32,624 nucleotides of DNA from Leptolyngbyaceae cyanobacterium CSU_1_3. Lineage in GTDB: Bacteria > Cyanobacteriota > Cyanobacteriia > Leptolyngbyales > Leptolyngbyaceae. Location of the stretch: the NCBI GenBank assembly GCA_012034655.1, contig JAAUOZ010000051.1, forward strand, positions 1 to 32,624, read 5' to 3'. Under the pieces are notes generated by a model that ran no database searches, was not told where the DNA came from, and worked only from the letters and a program-made list of their open reading frames with translations. Positions 1 to 8,628 of this stretch are shown here, in pieces. Positions within the stretch are counted from its first letter, which is position 1, and every line of letters starts with the position of its first letter. Position numbers and translations under genes: made by a program.

Positions 1-54
1 TCATCAATTTCTATTTACCAACGCCTTTTTTTGGGTAGTCCTATTTCATAAAGG

Positions 55-339
55 ATGGAGAATAATGAACGTCTTCAGGATGCTTTGCTGCTGTTGAGAT
101 AGAGCAATCAGCTATTTTTCTCTGTCCTTTACGTAAGGGCACTACCATTTTTGGCAGGTTTTGCCGATCGTAATCTGCAAGCCCAACATATTCAGTCTCA
201 CACATTCCTTGCGCTGTAAGCTGCCCTCAATGTAGACCGTGAAGGCTCCAAACAGTATCAGCAGGGCTATCACCGCTGTCTTAAAATGCTCAATGACTTT
301 GACTTTGGCTGTGAACACAAATTTTTAGGAACTTTATAA
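55..339 (+). pseudogene. Decayed short reading frame, unrecognised family
   Basis: From an ATG preceded by an AAGG ribosome-binding-like sequence there is one continuous frame of about 94 codons, interrupted only by TAG at 100-102 and TAA at 217-219 and closed by TAA at 337-339. Both internal stops are one C-to-T change away from glutamine codons (CAG, CAA). The read-through product looks protein-like, with stretches such as ERLQDALLLLR, LPFLAGFADRNLQAQHIQ and GYHRCLKMLNDFDFG. I do not recognise the family. Inference: a small gene killed by nonsense mutations, or a chance open frame. It has no intact partner in the window. Confidence 0.3.
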
Positions 340-726
340 TGAATTAGAGTATTCATTAAAGCGCAGGAGATCAGTTTTGAGCTTTTTTGGGAACAAATCT
401 TATTTTTAGTAGAGTTAACTAACCTTATAAGATGATGAATTAAATCAAGTGAAACAGCAAAGATGCGTGTTGAAGTCAGGCAAAATGACTGATTCATCCA
501 GTTCTCAAGTGATTTAATCCACGCTCTACTTAGCCCACAACCTTCTATTTAACCCACAGCCTTCTATCTTACCCACAACCTATAGAGACTGGCAGCCCAG
601 GCAGCTAGAAACTGGTTGCGAAGAAAAATGTGAAAATCCCCGACTTCTAAGTTGAGTTGCCAAAACCTTGTTGAGTTTTGATCAATGAAGTGGGGATTTG
701 AAGGGCGGTATCTGCCCGTTAGAACA
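340..726. other. Intergenic region downstream of prs
   Basis: No convincing gene. Open frames on the minus strand here are short, of unusual composition and without family resemblance. The stretch holds a 20-bp tandem repeat (listed separately) and a GGGC/GCCC-flanked short hairpin near 703-717 that could end prs transcription but has no U-tract. Confidence 0.5.
531..584. repeat. Short tandem repeat, 20-bp unit, about 2.7 copies
   Basis: The unit at 531-550 (CCCACAACCTTCTATTT core) is followed by a second at 551-570 and a partial third at 571-584, with a few substitutions between copies. It is one of several intergenic tandem duplications in this window. Confidence 0.75.
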
Positions 727-1719
727 CTAGCGAAACATACTGCTGACTGACGTGTCTTCGTGAATTCGCCAGATAGTTTCACCCAAGAGATTAGCCACCG
801 ATAGCACGGTCAATTGCGGAAAGTGATTTTCGGCAGACACCGGAATGGTGTTAGTGACGATGATCTCTTCTAGAACGCCGCTCGACAGACGCTCGATCGC
901 GGGTGGCGAAAAAACGGCATGGGTTGCACAGGCATAAACCTGGTATGCACCCTGCTCTCTGAGCAGCTTTGCACCTTCGGTAATTGTGCCTGCCGTATCG
1001 ATCATATCATCGACTAAAATGGCGGTCTTTCCTTTCACATCGCCAATCACATTCATGACTTCGGCGACGTTGTGGGCGTGACGGCGTTTGTCAATGATTG
1101 CCAAGGGAGCATCATCTAGCTTTTTGGCAAAAGCTCTAGCACGGGCAACTCCACCCACGTCTGGCGAGACAACCACAATGTCGGGCAGCTTCTTGTTGGT
1201 GATGTAGTCGAGCAGCACCGGCGACCCATAAACATGATCGAGTGGCACATCAAAATAGCCCTGAATTTGCGAGGAATGGAGGTCCATTGCCAAAACTCGA
1301 CTTGCACCTGCCTGGGTGATCAGGTTGGCAGATAGCTTGGCGGTGATTGATTCTCGCCCGGCAGTTTTGCGATCGGCTCGTGCATAACCATAGTAGGGAA
1401 TGACCGCCGTAATCTGCCGCGCCGAAGCACGCCGACAGGCATCTACCATGATCATCAACTCCATCAGATGATCATTCACTGGGCGGCAGGTAGGTTGAAT
1501 CAGGTAAACATCGCAACCGCGAATTGATTCTTGAATCTGAATATAAAGCTCACCATCGGCAAAGCGCTTTCGCACCATCGGACTGAGATCCATGCCCAGG
1601 TAGCGTGCAACTTCTTGTGAGAGTGCCACGTTAGCCGAGCCAGAAAGGAGGCGTAAACGATTGTTGTCAGGAATGGATGGCAAAGCAGACGGAGCAGTTA
1701 GAGTCGCAGAACGGATCAC
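727..1719 (-). CDS. prs: Ribose-phosphate pyrophosphokinase (PRPP synthetase)
   Basis: Transfers pyrophosphate from ATP to ribose 5-phosphate to make PRPP, the cytoplasmic precursor for purine, pyrimidine, NAD, histidine and tryptophan synthesis. The 330-residue length fits class I enzymes. Visible signatures are RFADGELYIQIQES (52-65, N-terminal domain), DLHSSQIQGYF (146-156), and the PRPP-binding loop VDDMIDTAGT (236-245). The start is GTG: an in-frame TGA lies just upstream and a GAGG sequence sits about 8 nt before it. It is divergent from the yqeY-like gene across 400 bp, so it has its own promoter there. All recognisable catalytic segments are intact. Confidence 0.96.
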   Translation of the reverse strand: MIRSATLTAPSALPSIPDNNRLRLLSGSANVALSQEVARYLGMDLSPMVRKRFADGELYIQIQESIRGCDVYLIQPTCRPVNDHLMELMIMVDACRRASARQITAVIPYYGYARADRKTAGRESITAKLSANLITQAGASRVLAMDLHSSQIQGYFDVPLDHVYGSPVLLDYITNKKLPDIVVVSPDVGGVARARAFAKKLDDAPLAIIDKRRHAHNVAEVMNVIGDVKGKTAILVDDMIDTAGTITEGAKLLREQGAYQVYACATHAVFSPPAIERLSSGVLEEIIVTNTIPVSAENHFPQLTVLSVANLLGETIWRIHEDTSVSSMFR

Positions 1720-2119
1720 ATCAAGCCCTCAAACGCTTTCACCGCAATCTTATCACCGAGGCATAGAAACATTGCCCCAGATTTCGCCGATCTGAAGCAT
1801 TTATTAATACCCAAATAATCTCTCAATAGATTAGGGTTGGGACTGAAATGTGGACAGTACATAGGTTTCAGCGAGTATCGATCGCCCGTTGGCTGGTGCA
1901 TTAGTGGGGTTGAACAGAGACCTTTTGGTGGACAGTTTGTGTGCCAGCAGGGAGGTCTGTTAGCCTGCGTTTAACGTCATTTCATCTTGCCAAATTTAGT
2001 TCTCGATCGCAATCAAAAAATTGCAATATCACGAAAGTTGATTTCCCTTCCGTAGATCGCTCACTACGCTATCCTGAGAATCCAACCTACGACACAACCT
2101 ACGATAAGGGAGGTTTGCA
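1720..2119. other. Divergent prs / yqeY promoter region
   Basis: This 400-bp spacer between two divergently transcribed genes must hold both promoters. I see no strong consensus -10/-35 pair, hairpin or coding frame. A GGGAGG ribosome-binding site at about 2108-2113 decides the yqeY start. Confidence 0.5.
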
Positions 2120-2578
2120 ATGAGCCTGATTGCCGAAATCGGTGAAGGGATCAAGACAGCGATGAAGTCTAAGGATAAGGTTCGTTTAGAAACGCTGCGA
2201 AGCATTAAAAAAGTGTTGCTAGAAAAGGAAGTGAGTGTTCGCCCGTTGGGACAGACTGAACTGACCGCAGAGCAAGAACTCGAAGCGCTGTCTCAGGTTG
2301 CCAAACAGCGACGAGACTCGATCGAGCAATACCAAAAAGTTGGACGTGACGATCTGGCCCAGCAGGAGGCCTCGGAGTTGGCGATCGTCGAAGAATTTTT
2401 GCCCCAGCAGCTTTCGGATGCCGAAATCGCCCAGGTGATTGACGATATCATCGCTCTGGTTGGGGCAACGTCGATTAAAGAGATGGGTAAGGTGATGACT
2501 CCAGCAATGCAACAGTTGAAGGGTAAAGCCGATGGCAAAAAGGTGCAGGAATGGGTGAAAGCGAGATTGGGAGGGTAG
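2120..2578 (+). CDS. GatB/YqeY domain-containing protein
   Basis: A stand-alone YqeY-domain protein of 152 residues, the usual length. The family resembles the tail domain of the GatB subunit of tRNA-dependent amidotransferase, which contacts tRNA, but the role of the stand-alone proteins is not established. The N-terminus (KTAMKSKDKVRLETLRSIK), the helical QRRDSIEQYQKVGRDDLA segment, the EFLPQQLS motif and the C-terminal GKVMTPAMQQLKGKADG stretch are typical. The ATG is preceded by GGGAGG at a normal distance. It is not obviously in an operon with the kinase 3' of it, which begins about 320 bp later. Confidence 0.93.
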   Translation: MSLIAEIGEGIKTAMKSKDKVRLETLRSIKKVLLEKEVSVRPLGQTELTAEQELEALSQVAKQRRDSIEQYQKVGRDDLAQQEASELAIVEEFLPQQLSDAEIAQVIDDIIALVGATSIKEMGKVMTPAMQQLKGKADGKKVQEWVKARLGG

Positions 2579-2902
2579 GGAGAGGGGTGGGTCGAGAAAG
2601 ATGGTGTGTGAATCGACTGCCCAGACAACCCCCGACTGATGGGCGATCGTGCTTCGCTGAGGGATGATTTTTAGCCTGAGATTCACTTCTGTTCAGGCAA
2701 TCTTTCGTTAAAACAATCTTTCAATCAAAACAAATTACGGATCAAACGCTTCATGATCTGCTTTGGGCTGTAGACTTTAGACTGAATTTAGGGAAACGTC
2801 TGAGAGCAATATTACGAACTCAGCGTCCCTCAATTCTGTTCCTCTTCTGTTCGTCACTATCATTGTGCTTTCTGTACCCAGTGTGAGCGATTAAATCTAC
2901 CT
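2579..2902. other. Intergenic region upstream of kinase A
   Basis: No gene of its own; the minus-strand open frames over this area mostly lie antisense to yqeY. It presumably contains the kinase A promoter, but no clear consensus elements or hairpins were seen. Confidence 0.45.
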
Positions 2903-4803
2903 ATGCAAACCGCCATTCCGACTGGAACTATCTTGCAGAACCGCTATCGTGTCCTCAGCATTCTAGGGCAGGGCGGGTTTGGTCGTACCTATTGGCAGAA
3001 GACCAAGGGCGGTTTAATGAACTCTGTGCGCTCAAAGAACTGATGCCGCCTCAAGACAACGCCTACGCGCTGGAAAAGTCGAAGGAATTGTTTCAGCGAG
3101 AAGCTCAGATTCTTTATCAGATTCAGCATCCGCAGATTCCTCAATTTCGGGCGACCTTTGCCCAAGACCAGCGATTCTTTTTGGTACAAGATTACGTAGA
3201 AGGCAAAACCTATCGCGCTATCTTAGACGAACGCAAGGCTCAAGGGTTTGTCTTTCCAGAGAATGAAGTTTTGCAGCTAGTGCGGCAGGTGTTGCCAGTG
3301 TTGGCTTATCTGCACGGCAAGAATATTGTTCACCGTGACATCGCGCCCGACAATATTATCTTGCGCGAAAACGATCGCCTCCCGGTCTTGATCGATTTTG
3401 GCGTGGTCAAAGAATTAGCAACTCGCATTCAATCGCCAGATACCGTGCGCCCGCATACGACCGTGGGCAAGCTGGGATACGCCCCCACCGAGCAGATGCA
3501 AACCGGGCGCGCTTACCCCAACAGCGATCTCTATGCCCTGGCCGTCACCGCCGTCGTGTTGCTGACTGGGCGTGAGCCACAGGAACTATTTGACGAAACG
3601 ACGATGACCTGGCGCTGGCAGCGATTGCTTAACCTAAACCCTGGTTTTGCTCAGGTGCTCAACAAAATGATGAGCTACCGCACGACCGATCGCTTTCAGT
3701 CTGCCAACGAAGTGCTGCAAGCGCTTCAGATGCCTCCCAGTGTTGCGCCAATTCCCCAAACGCCCCCTCCTTCTGGCATTCAGCCTCCTCAATCTCCGCC
3801 CGACTCGCGCATGGAGACCGTGGCCGTGGGCAGACGCTCTGCTCCTGACCCGGCAACTGCCAATACTGCCCTCAATCGGGCAGAGCCGACCATTCCGACG
3901 CGCAGTTCTCTCTGGGATGATCCCTGGGCGGTGGGGGCGATCGGGACGGGGCTGGTCTTGCTGACGGGCTTGGGTTCTTGGACACTGGTGCGAGCTTTGA
4001 TGAACCCTGCGCCCACTCCTGCGCCCACCCAGGCGATCGTGGCCAGCCCAAGTCCAACGGTGTCGCCGAGGGTGAGTCCGAGTCCGAGTCCGAGTCCGAG
4101 TCCGGTGGCTGATCCGGTTACATTTAGTCAGCGCTTGAATCTGACAGACGGCAAGCTGGTCTCGCGGGATGGCACGCTGCGATCGAACGAGACGCTCAAC
4201 TTTATTGTTCCGGCGCAGCAAGGGCAAGAGTTGACGGCATCGCTGACGGGAGAAGGGGTGCTGATGAGCGTGTTGGCTCCTAATAAAGATGCAGTGGATG
4301 ATCGATCGACGCGCGTTTCTAATTGGCAGGGTGAGTTGCCTTTTAGCGGCGATTATTTTGTGCAACTGAAGACCGTCAAGGGCATTACCAAAAGCGACTT
4401 TAAGTTAGATGTGAATCTAAAATCGCCACCAGACCCTACGCCGCCGTCTCCCGCCGTCAAACCGTCTCCGATCGAAAGCCCCACCAACCCAGCTAATAAC
4501 CCAACTGTGCAATCTCAAACGGTGGTCATTCCTCCGGGGCAAACGGGAACCCAAGTTAGCGATAGCACCAGCCCGAAAGTGATCAAGCGCTATCTGGTGA
4601 ATGCCCAACAGGGTCAAGTGCTCAGCGCCCGGCTAGGGGATGGAAATGCAACGCTGGTGATTCGGTATCCATCGGGTGAACCCGTAGAAGATGCGTCAGG
4701 GGTGATTCAGTGGAATGCTCAATTACCCAGAACGGGAGACTACCAGATTGATGTGGTGGCGAACGAAAATACTAATTTTCGGTTAGATATCAACGTTCAA
4801 TGA
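2903..4803 (+). CDS. Ser/Thr protein kinase A, membrane-anchored, with C-terminal beta modules (frameshift near 2991)
   Basis: A Hanks-type kinase predicted to phosphorylate Ser/Thr. The ATG at 2903 opens a frame encoding the nucleotide loop LGQGGFG (21-27), but that frame breaks at about 2991. Restoring one T in the CTATTGG run joins it to the main frame, giving about 633 residues. Catalytic Lys (ALKE, about 45), HRDIAPDN (about 144) and IDFG (about 165) are all present. A hydrophobic segment at about 340-365 is followed by a Pro/Ser linker (SPSPSPSPSP) and two related domains of about 90 residues, each starting at an AQQGQ-type strand and containing a GDY turn, like PPC-type folds. Topology suggests a cytoplasmic kinase with extracytoplasmic sensing. 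If the break is real, the glycine-rich loop is lost. Confidence 0.9.
4075..4104 (+). repeat. Hexanucleotide microsatellite (AGTCCG)5 inside kinase A
   Basis: Five perfect AGTCCG copies encode the Ser-Pro linker between the membrane segment and the first extracytoplasmic domain. Because the unit is six bases, copy-number change would alter linker length without shifting the frame. Confidence 0.9.
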
Positions 4804-4923
4804 TTTTTGCGCGTGTCCCTTAGCTGGAGAATTTAATTGAGGGCGGAAGATTGAGGCATCGTTGAGACTGGTGCAAGATATGAGTTAGCCTTGATCTGAA
4901 TTCTATTTAACCCAACCGCAAAC

Positions 4924-5607
4924 TTGAACGCCCTCCTGATCACTGGAACTGATACCGACGCTGGAAAAACCGTCTTGACGACTGCGTTGGCAGCCTATTG
5001 GCAGACCTGCTGCCTGCCGCAACGGTTGGGAATTATGAAGCCACTTCAGACGGGGACGGGCGATCGTGAACTCTACGATCGTCTCTTTCGCCTCGATCAA
5101 ACGCCAGAAGAATTGAACCCTGTGCATTTTGAGGCTGCGATCGCCCCGCCTTTGTCTGCCGAGAAGGTGGGCAAGCGCATCAAGTTAGAGAAAATCTGGC
5201 AAGCCTTTGAAGCGCTGAGGCAGAAACGAGACTTTGTGTTGGTTGAAGCGTTGGGCGGCTTGGGTTCACCGATGACTCGCGAAACCACAGTGGCAGACCT
5301 AGCGTGGGATTGGCAGATTCCGACGGTGCTGGTTGTGCCTGTGAGGTTGGGGGCGATCGGTCAGGCGGTGGCCAATGTGGCGCTAGCGCGACAGTCTAAA
5401 CTGCCCCTCAAGGGCATTGTGCTTAATTGTGTGTGTCCTTGTTCTGAGCAAGAAGCTACCGATTGGGCAGAGGTGGATCTGATCGAATCGCTGACAGGAG
5501 TTTCTGTGTTAGGAATGATTCCCCATCTTGACGATCCGACGGATTTAGCGAAATTGTCCCAGGTTGCTGCCGACTTAGACCTAGAGAGACTTTTGCCTTT
5601 AGTTTGA
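4924..5607 (+). CDS. bioD: Dethiobiotin synthase
   Basis: ATP-dependent carboxylation of 7,8-diaminopelargonate to dethiobiotin, the penultimate biotin step. The P-loop GTDTDAGKT (7-15) at the extreme N-terminus, the KPLQTG segment (about 39-44) and EALGGLGSPMTRETTVADL (about 108-126) match the family; 227 residues is normal. The start is TTG: the frame has a TGA at 4897-4899 and no ATG before the P-loop, so TTG at 4924 is the only start that keeps the P-loop. No other bio gene is adjacent. It converges on the large membrane-protein gene. Confidence 0.93.
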   Translation: MNALLITGTDTDAGKTVLTTALAAYWQTCCLPQRLGIMKPLQTGTGDRELYDRLFRLDQTPEELNPVHFEAAIAPPLSAEKVGKRIKLEKIWQAFEALRQKRDFVLVEALGGLGSPMTRETTVADLAWDWQIPTVLVVPVRLGAIGQAVANVALARQSKLPLKGIVLNCVCPCSEQEATDWAEVDLIESLTGVSVLGMIPHLDDPTDLAKLSQVAADLDLERLLPLV

Positions 5608-5648
5608 TGCGAATTTGATGAAATCCTGCGCTGATTTGTAATCGCCGT

Positions 5649-5691
5649 GTCTGTCAAACTTTAATTGACGGATCAAAAATTCTTGACAGAC
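5649..5691. terminator. Inverted repeat between convergent bioD and the 5707-7623 gene
   Basis: A perfect 9-bp inverted repeat (GTCTGTCAA at 5649-5657, TTGACAGAC at 5683-5691) with a 25-nt loop lies in the 99-bp convergent spacer. The position suggests a bidirectional transcript end, but there is no U-tract on either side, so the assignment is tentative. Confidence 0.4.
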
Positions 5692-5706
5692 CCCTACTAT
5701 TGCTGA

Positions 5707-7623
5707 TCAGGTGGGTGGAGATTGCTCAGGGGTTGGTTTGGGTTTGTTGCCAGAGTTTCGTACATTCACGAGTTTGCCCAGCAAGTCGAACCAGAAGGGC
5801 GCACCCATAGCGATCGCAATGCCGCTCAGGGCCCAGCCGCTAATCATGCGTAAAAAGCCCAGGGGACGGCTGAGAATAATCTGCGCGACCTGGAAGGGAA
5901 TCGGCGCATCGGTGACGGCTTGCTCGTTCAAACAAGACTTGTAGAGGTTGACCCATTGCCGTTGCAGTTGGGACACATCATCTTGTTGAGGATTTTGCTC
6001 GACGACCGAAACTGCCTGACATCCTAGCTGGCGATTTAGATTGTTTGGACTCCAGCTAATCGGGAAGGCAATGTCTTTGAGCACCGCATCGGTCTGATTT
6101 TTTAGGGTTTCGAGTTGGGCATCCAACCGGGGATTGTCGGGAGCGGTGAGGGGCAGGGCGGCGGCGCGTTCTGTCACCAGTCGTCGTAAGCTATCGTCGC
6201 TCGACAATCGATTAAAAATGTGAAAGGTATCAGAATTAGTCGCCGCTGCGATCGACAGTCCAATCAAAATTGCAACGCCTTTAGCATTCCGTTTATAAAC
6301 GCCAGAAGTGCGTGCCATTGAGCGATCGAACCAAACTGCCACCTCTTCTTGAAGTTGGTTTAATTCATTCTCAGCTTTGCGAACTCTAGTCTGAGCGCGT
6401 CTGGCTAAAATGCCGATACTTTCTTTTACCGATTCGGGCACTTTGTCGAGTCCACCTTTGATCTGCCTATAAGCTTGATAATCTTCGTAGAGTTGTCGTT
6501 CGTCTAGTGTGAGTTCTCCTAATGCGTTGCTGAGAATGATTTGTTGCTGTTCGCGGGGCAGATCGTCAAACGTAGTCAAAGCTTGAGCAGACTGATTGTA
6601 TTCGACTAATTTTGCGTTGTATTCAGCGTTGTAACTGTCTACCTGAGAGGCGATCGTAGCTTTGACTCTGGCATCGATCGGCTCTGCATCCTGGCTTACT
6701 TTTTGGTAGGCATCAATCACTTCTTTGTAGGTGGTGCTGCCTTGATTGACCAGTTCAGCAATTTCAGTCAGACTTGGTTTTAGCCCGCCTGAGAGAATCG
6801 CCCGCTCGTTGTTTTCGCCAAAGATACTAGTTTTGAACGATCGCAATCGACGCACAAACAGCGACAGATCGGTGTCTTGAAACTGAGGATTTTCGCAGGC
6901 GACAATATAGTTATCTAGCTCTTCCCCCAGTCGGGCAATACTGGCCTCGATCGAAAGCTGACCCGCTTTGAATGTTTTGACAATTTGGTCGTAATCTTCA
7001 ACCAATAGAAGAAAGTTTTGATCCAGGTTCAAGTTTTGTTTAAAGGCTTTCTCCGCCACAACTCGAATGTTGCCCTTTTCCCAATCGGCTTTAAAAGTCT
7101 CATCGGATGGAATTTCGATTTGCCCCTGCTCATTGATGTTGTAAGAGCCTATAATTCGCCGGGCAAATTTTTCGACTCTCACTTCGGTTAACTTGTCAAC
7201 CAACTGAGAAATGCCCAATCTTTCAATCAGAGAAGTTGCAAAGGTCTCCGGAGAAATATAAGAAGGCCCCGTTGCCAAACCTGGGCCAAAAGCACCTTCA
7301 CGATTTCCAACAAATAGCGCCTTAGAAATGCGACGAAACCCTCTGGCAACAACCCCCTTCGCCTCTTGATTCACATTTTTAAGGAGTGGATCATCATAAA
7401 GCCGACCGACTAAATCTTTGACGCGTTGTTCTTCTTTTGTGCCTACGCCTCCCGCCAACAAAATCTCGATCGAGTCTTTAAGATGCTTGGCTCGCCACTG
7501 TAAAACTGTTGCTAATAATTCCTGAAATTCAGATGCTATTAAACTGAGAATTAAGTAAGTAAAAACTAAGCCGATCGCAACGTCTAAAACAATGGTAAGT
7601 TCATGTCTAATCACCCCATACAT
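5707..7623 (-). CDS. Large membrane-anchored protein of unknown function
   Basis: A 638-residue protein I cannot assign to a named family. Visible features: an N-terminal hydrophobic helix (about 11-30), a long soluble region rich in Glu, Gln, Lys and Leu with likely coiled-coil stretches (including a Q-rich helix before the second membrane segment), a hydrophobic segment at about 437-452 followed by SDTFHIFNRLSSDDSLRRL, and a C-terminal hydrophobic region with the distinctive motif GAPFWFDLLGKLVNVR (about 605-620), then a Pro-rich tail. Two cysteines lie in the region before the C-terminal segment (QLGCQAVS, YKSCLNEQ). This looks like an envelope or membrane-scaffold protein. It stands alone, separated from ctaE by a terminator. 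Confidence 0.8.
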   Translation of the reverse strand: MYGVIRHELTIVLDVAIGLVFTYLILSLIASEFQELLATVLQWRAKHLKDSIEILLAGGVGTKEEQRVKDLVGRLYDDPLLKNVNQEAKGVVARGFRRISKALFVGNREGAFGPGLATGPSYISPETFATSLIERLGISQLVDKLTEVRVEKFARRIIGSYNINEQGQIEIPSDETFKADWEKGNIRVVAEKAFKQNLNLDQNFLLLVEDYDQIVKTFKAGQLSIEASIARLGEELDNYIVACENPQFQDTDLSLFVRRLRSFKTSIFGENNERAILSGGLKPSLTEIAELVNQGSTTYKEVIDAYQKVSQDAEPIDARVKATIASQVDSYNAEYNAKLVEYNQSAQALTTFDDLPREQQQIILSNALGELTLDERQLYEDYQAYRQIKGGLDKVPESVKESIGILARRAQTRVRKAENELNQLQEEVAVWFDRSMARTSGVYKRNAKGVAILIGLSIAAATNSDTFHIFNRLSSDDSLRRLVTERAAALPLTAPDNPRLDAQLETLKNQTDAVLKDIAFPISWSPNNLNRQLGCQAVSVVEQNPQQDDVSQLQRQWVNLYKSCLNEQAVTDAPIPFQVAQIILSRPLGFLRMISGWALSGIAIAMGAPFWFDLLGKLVNVRNSGNKPKPTPEQSPPT

Positions 7624-7700
7624 CCTGAATTTGTAGGCTTCGATCGCATTGATCAGCCCTTGTAATATACAGGTTGATTTTCGTCTGGGCTTATTTTCTT

Positions 7701-7732
7701 AAACAAAATTAAGCCCCCAATTTCTTGGAGGC
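7701..7732 (-). terminator. Rho-independent terminator downstream of ctaE
   Basis: Read on the minus strand, GCCTCCAA and TTGGGGGC form an 8-bp stem (one G-U pair) closed by a GAAA tetraloop and followed by TTAATTTTGTTT. It lies about 40 bp past the ctaE stop and would end the ctaCDE transcript before the 5707-7623 gene. Confidence 0.75.
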
Positions 7733-7755
7733 CCAATCTCTAAGTTGCAATTTGT

Positions 7756-7772
7756 TCGACATTAAATGTCGA
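7756..7772. repeat. Palindrome 3 bp past the ctaE stop
   Basis: TCGACATT-A-AATGTCGA is a perfect 8+1+8 palindrome immediately after ctaE. The one-base centre is too tight for a full RNA hairpin, but a slightly opened stem is possible. It could be a protein site or an extra 3' end structure ahead of the terminator. Confidence 0.5.
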
Positions 7773-7774
7773 TG

Positions 7775-8401
7775 TTAGAGAATGTAGAGCATCAAAAACA
7801 AGATGACCCACACCACATCAACAAAGTGCCAATAGACTTCTGCGGCTTCTACCCCAAAATGGGCGGTGCTGCTGTAATGATTGGGCTTCAGCGATCGCCA
7901 CAGCACTCCCAAAATCAGCATCAGACCAAACAAAACGTGTAATCCATGAAAGCCAGTCAACACATAAAACGTACTGGCAAATAGATTTGTTGTCAGCCCA
8001 AATTCTAAATGGAAGTATTCATAAAGCTGACCTGCCAAAAAGATTGCGCCCATCGCCGCCGTCACGCCAAACCAGAGCCGTAACCCTTTGGTGTCGTTTT
8101 TTTTGATGGCGGTGTCTGCATTGTGAATCACAAAACTGCTGGAAATCAGAATCACAGTGTTGATCCCAGGCAGCAGCAATTCTAGCTTGGGCGTGCCTTC
8201 GGGGGGCCAGGTCGGCGAGACCGATCGAAACGTAAGATATGCCATAAACAGACCCAGGAAGATCATCCCTTCAGCAACCAGGAAGACAATAATACCTAGC
8301 ACTCGAAAGTCGTGATGCTCTGCATGGGCAGTCGCTTGCACCTCGTCAGAGTGATGGTAGTTGAGAGAAGTTTTTGCAGAATCGAGGGTTGAACCTGTCA
8401 T
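7775..8401 (-). CDS. ctaE: Cytochrome c oxidase subunit III
   Basis: Membrane subunit III of the aa3-type terminal oxidase, which stabilises the catalytic subunit. The 208-residue length fits bacterial short-form CtaE. Several hydrophobic helices are visible, with typical segments FLVAEGMIFLGLFMAYLTFR, FHGLHVLFGLMLILG and the C-terminal YWHFVDVVWVILFLMLYIL. It is last of ctaC-ctaD-ctaE on the minus strand. Unusually, the ATG is preceded by a pyrimidine-rich leader rather than a clear Shine-Dalgarno, and this leader is complementary to the purine tract just after ctaD. Confidence 0.96.
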   Translation of the reverse strand: MTGSTLDSAKTSLNYHHSDEVQATAHAEHHDFRVLGIIVFLVAEGMIFLGLFMAYLTFRSVSPTWPPEGTPKLELLLPGINTVILISSSFVIHNADTAIKKNDTKGLRLWFGVTAAMGAIFLAGQLYEYFHLEFGLTTNLFASTFYVLTGFHGLHVLFGLMLILGVLWRSLKPNHYSSTAHFGVEAAEVYWHFVDVVWVILFLMLYIL

Positions 8402-8427
8402 AAATTCTGGGTGGAGGTAGGGTGGAT

Positions 8428-8624
8428 GGGAGGAGGCAGGAGGGGATGAAAGGAGGGAGTTGCGATCGGGCTAACAAGCAAGATCTTCGGCTTCTGGAAC
8501 AATGCCAGTTACGGCTCTGAAGACTAAACTCAGAAGCTAAGAACTCTGCTTATGTCCACGATTTGCGCTTACGGTTTGCAACATTGCTCCGCTCTTTTGC
8601 ATCATCCCTCCTCCCTCCTCCCTC
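8428..8624. repeat. Long imperfect inverted repeat in the ctaD-ctaE spacer
   Basis: A purine-rich arm at 8428-8448 is complementary, with about one mismatch and one bulge over 20 bases, to a pyrimidine-rich arm at 8603-8624; about 154 nt lie between. In the ctaCDE mRNA the arm just after ctaD is G/A-rich with repeated GGAGG, and the arm before ctaE is C/U-rich, so they can pair. Confidence 0.65.
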
Positions 8625-8628
8625 ATTG

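Noticed and set aside
270..497. Minus-strand 75-codon frame near the left edge
   Set aside because: Low-complexity, Ser/Lys/Ile-rich, no ribosome-binding site, overlaps the decayed plus-strand frame.
2219..2686. Minus-strand frames antisense to yqeY
   Set aside because: Opposite strand of a convincing gene; His/Leu/Phe-rich shadow products.
3634..4365. Minus-strand open frame (243 codons) antisense to kinase A
   Set aside because: Arg/His-rich low-complexity product that mirrors the Ser/Pro-rich linker of the kinase; no start context or homology.
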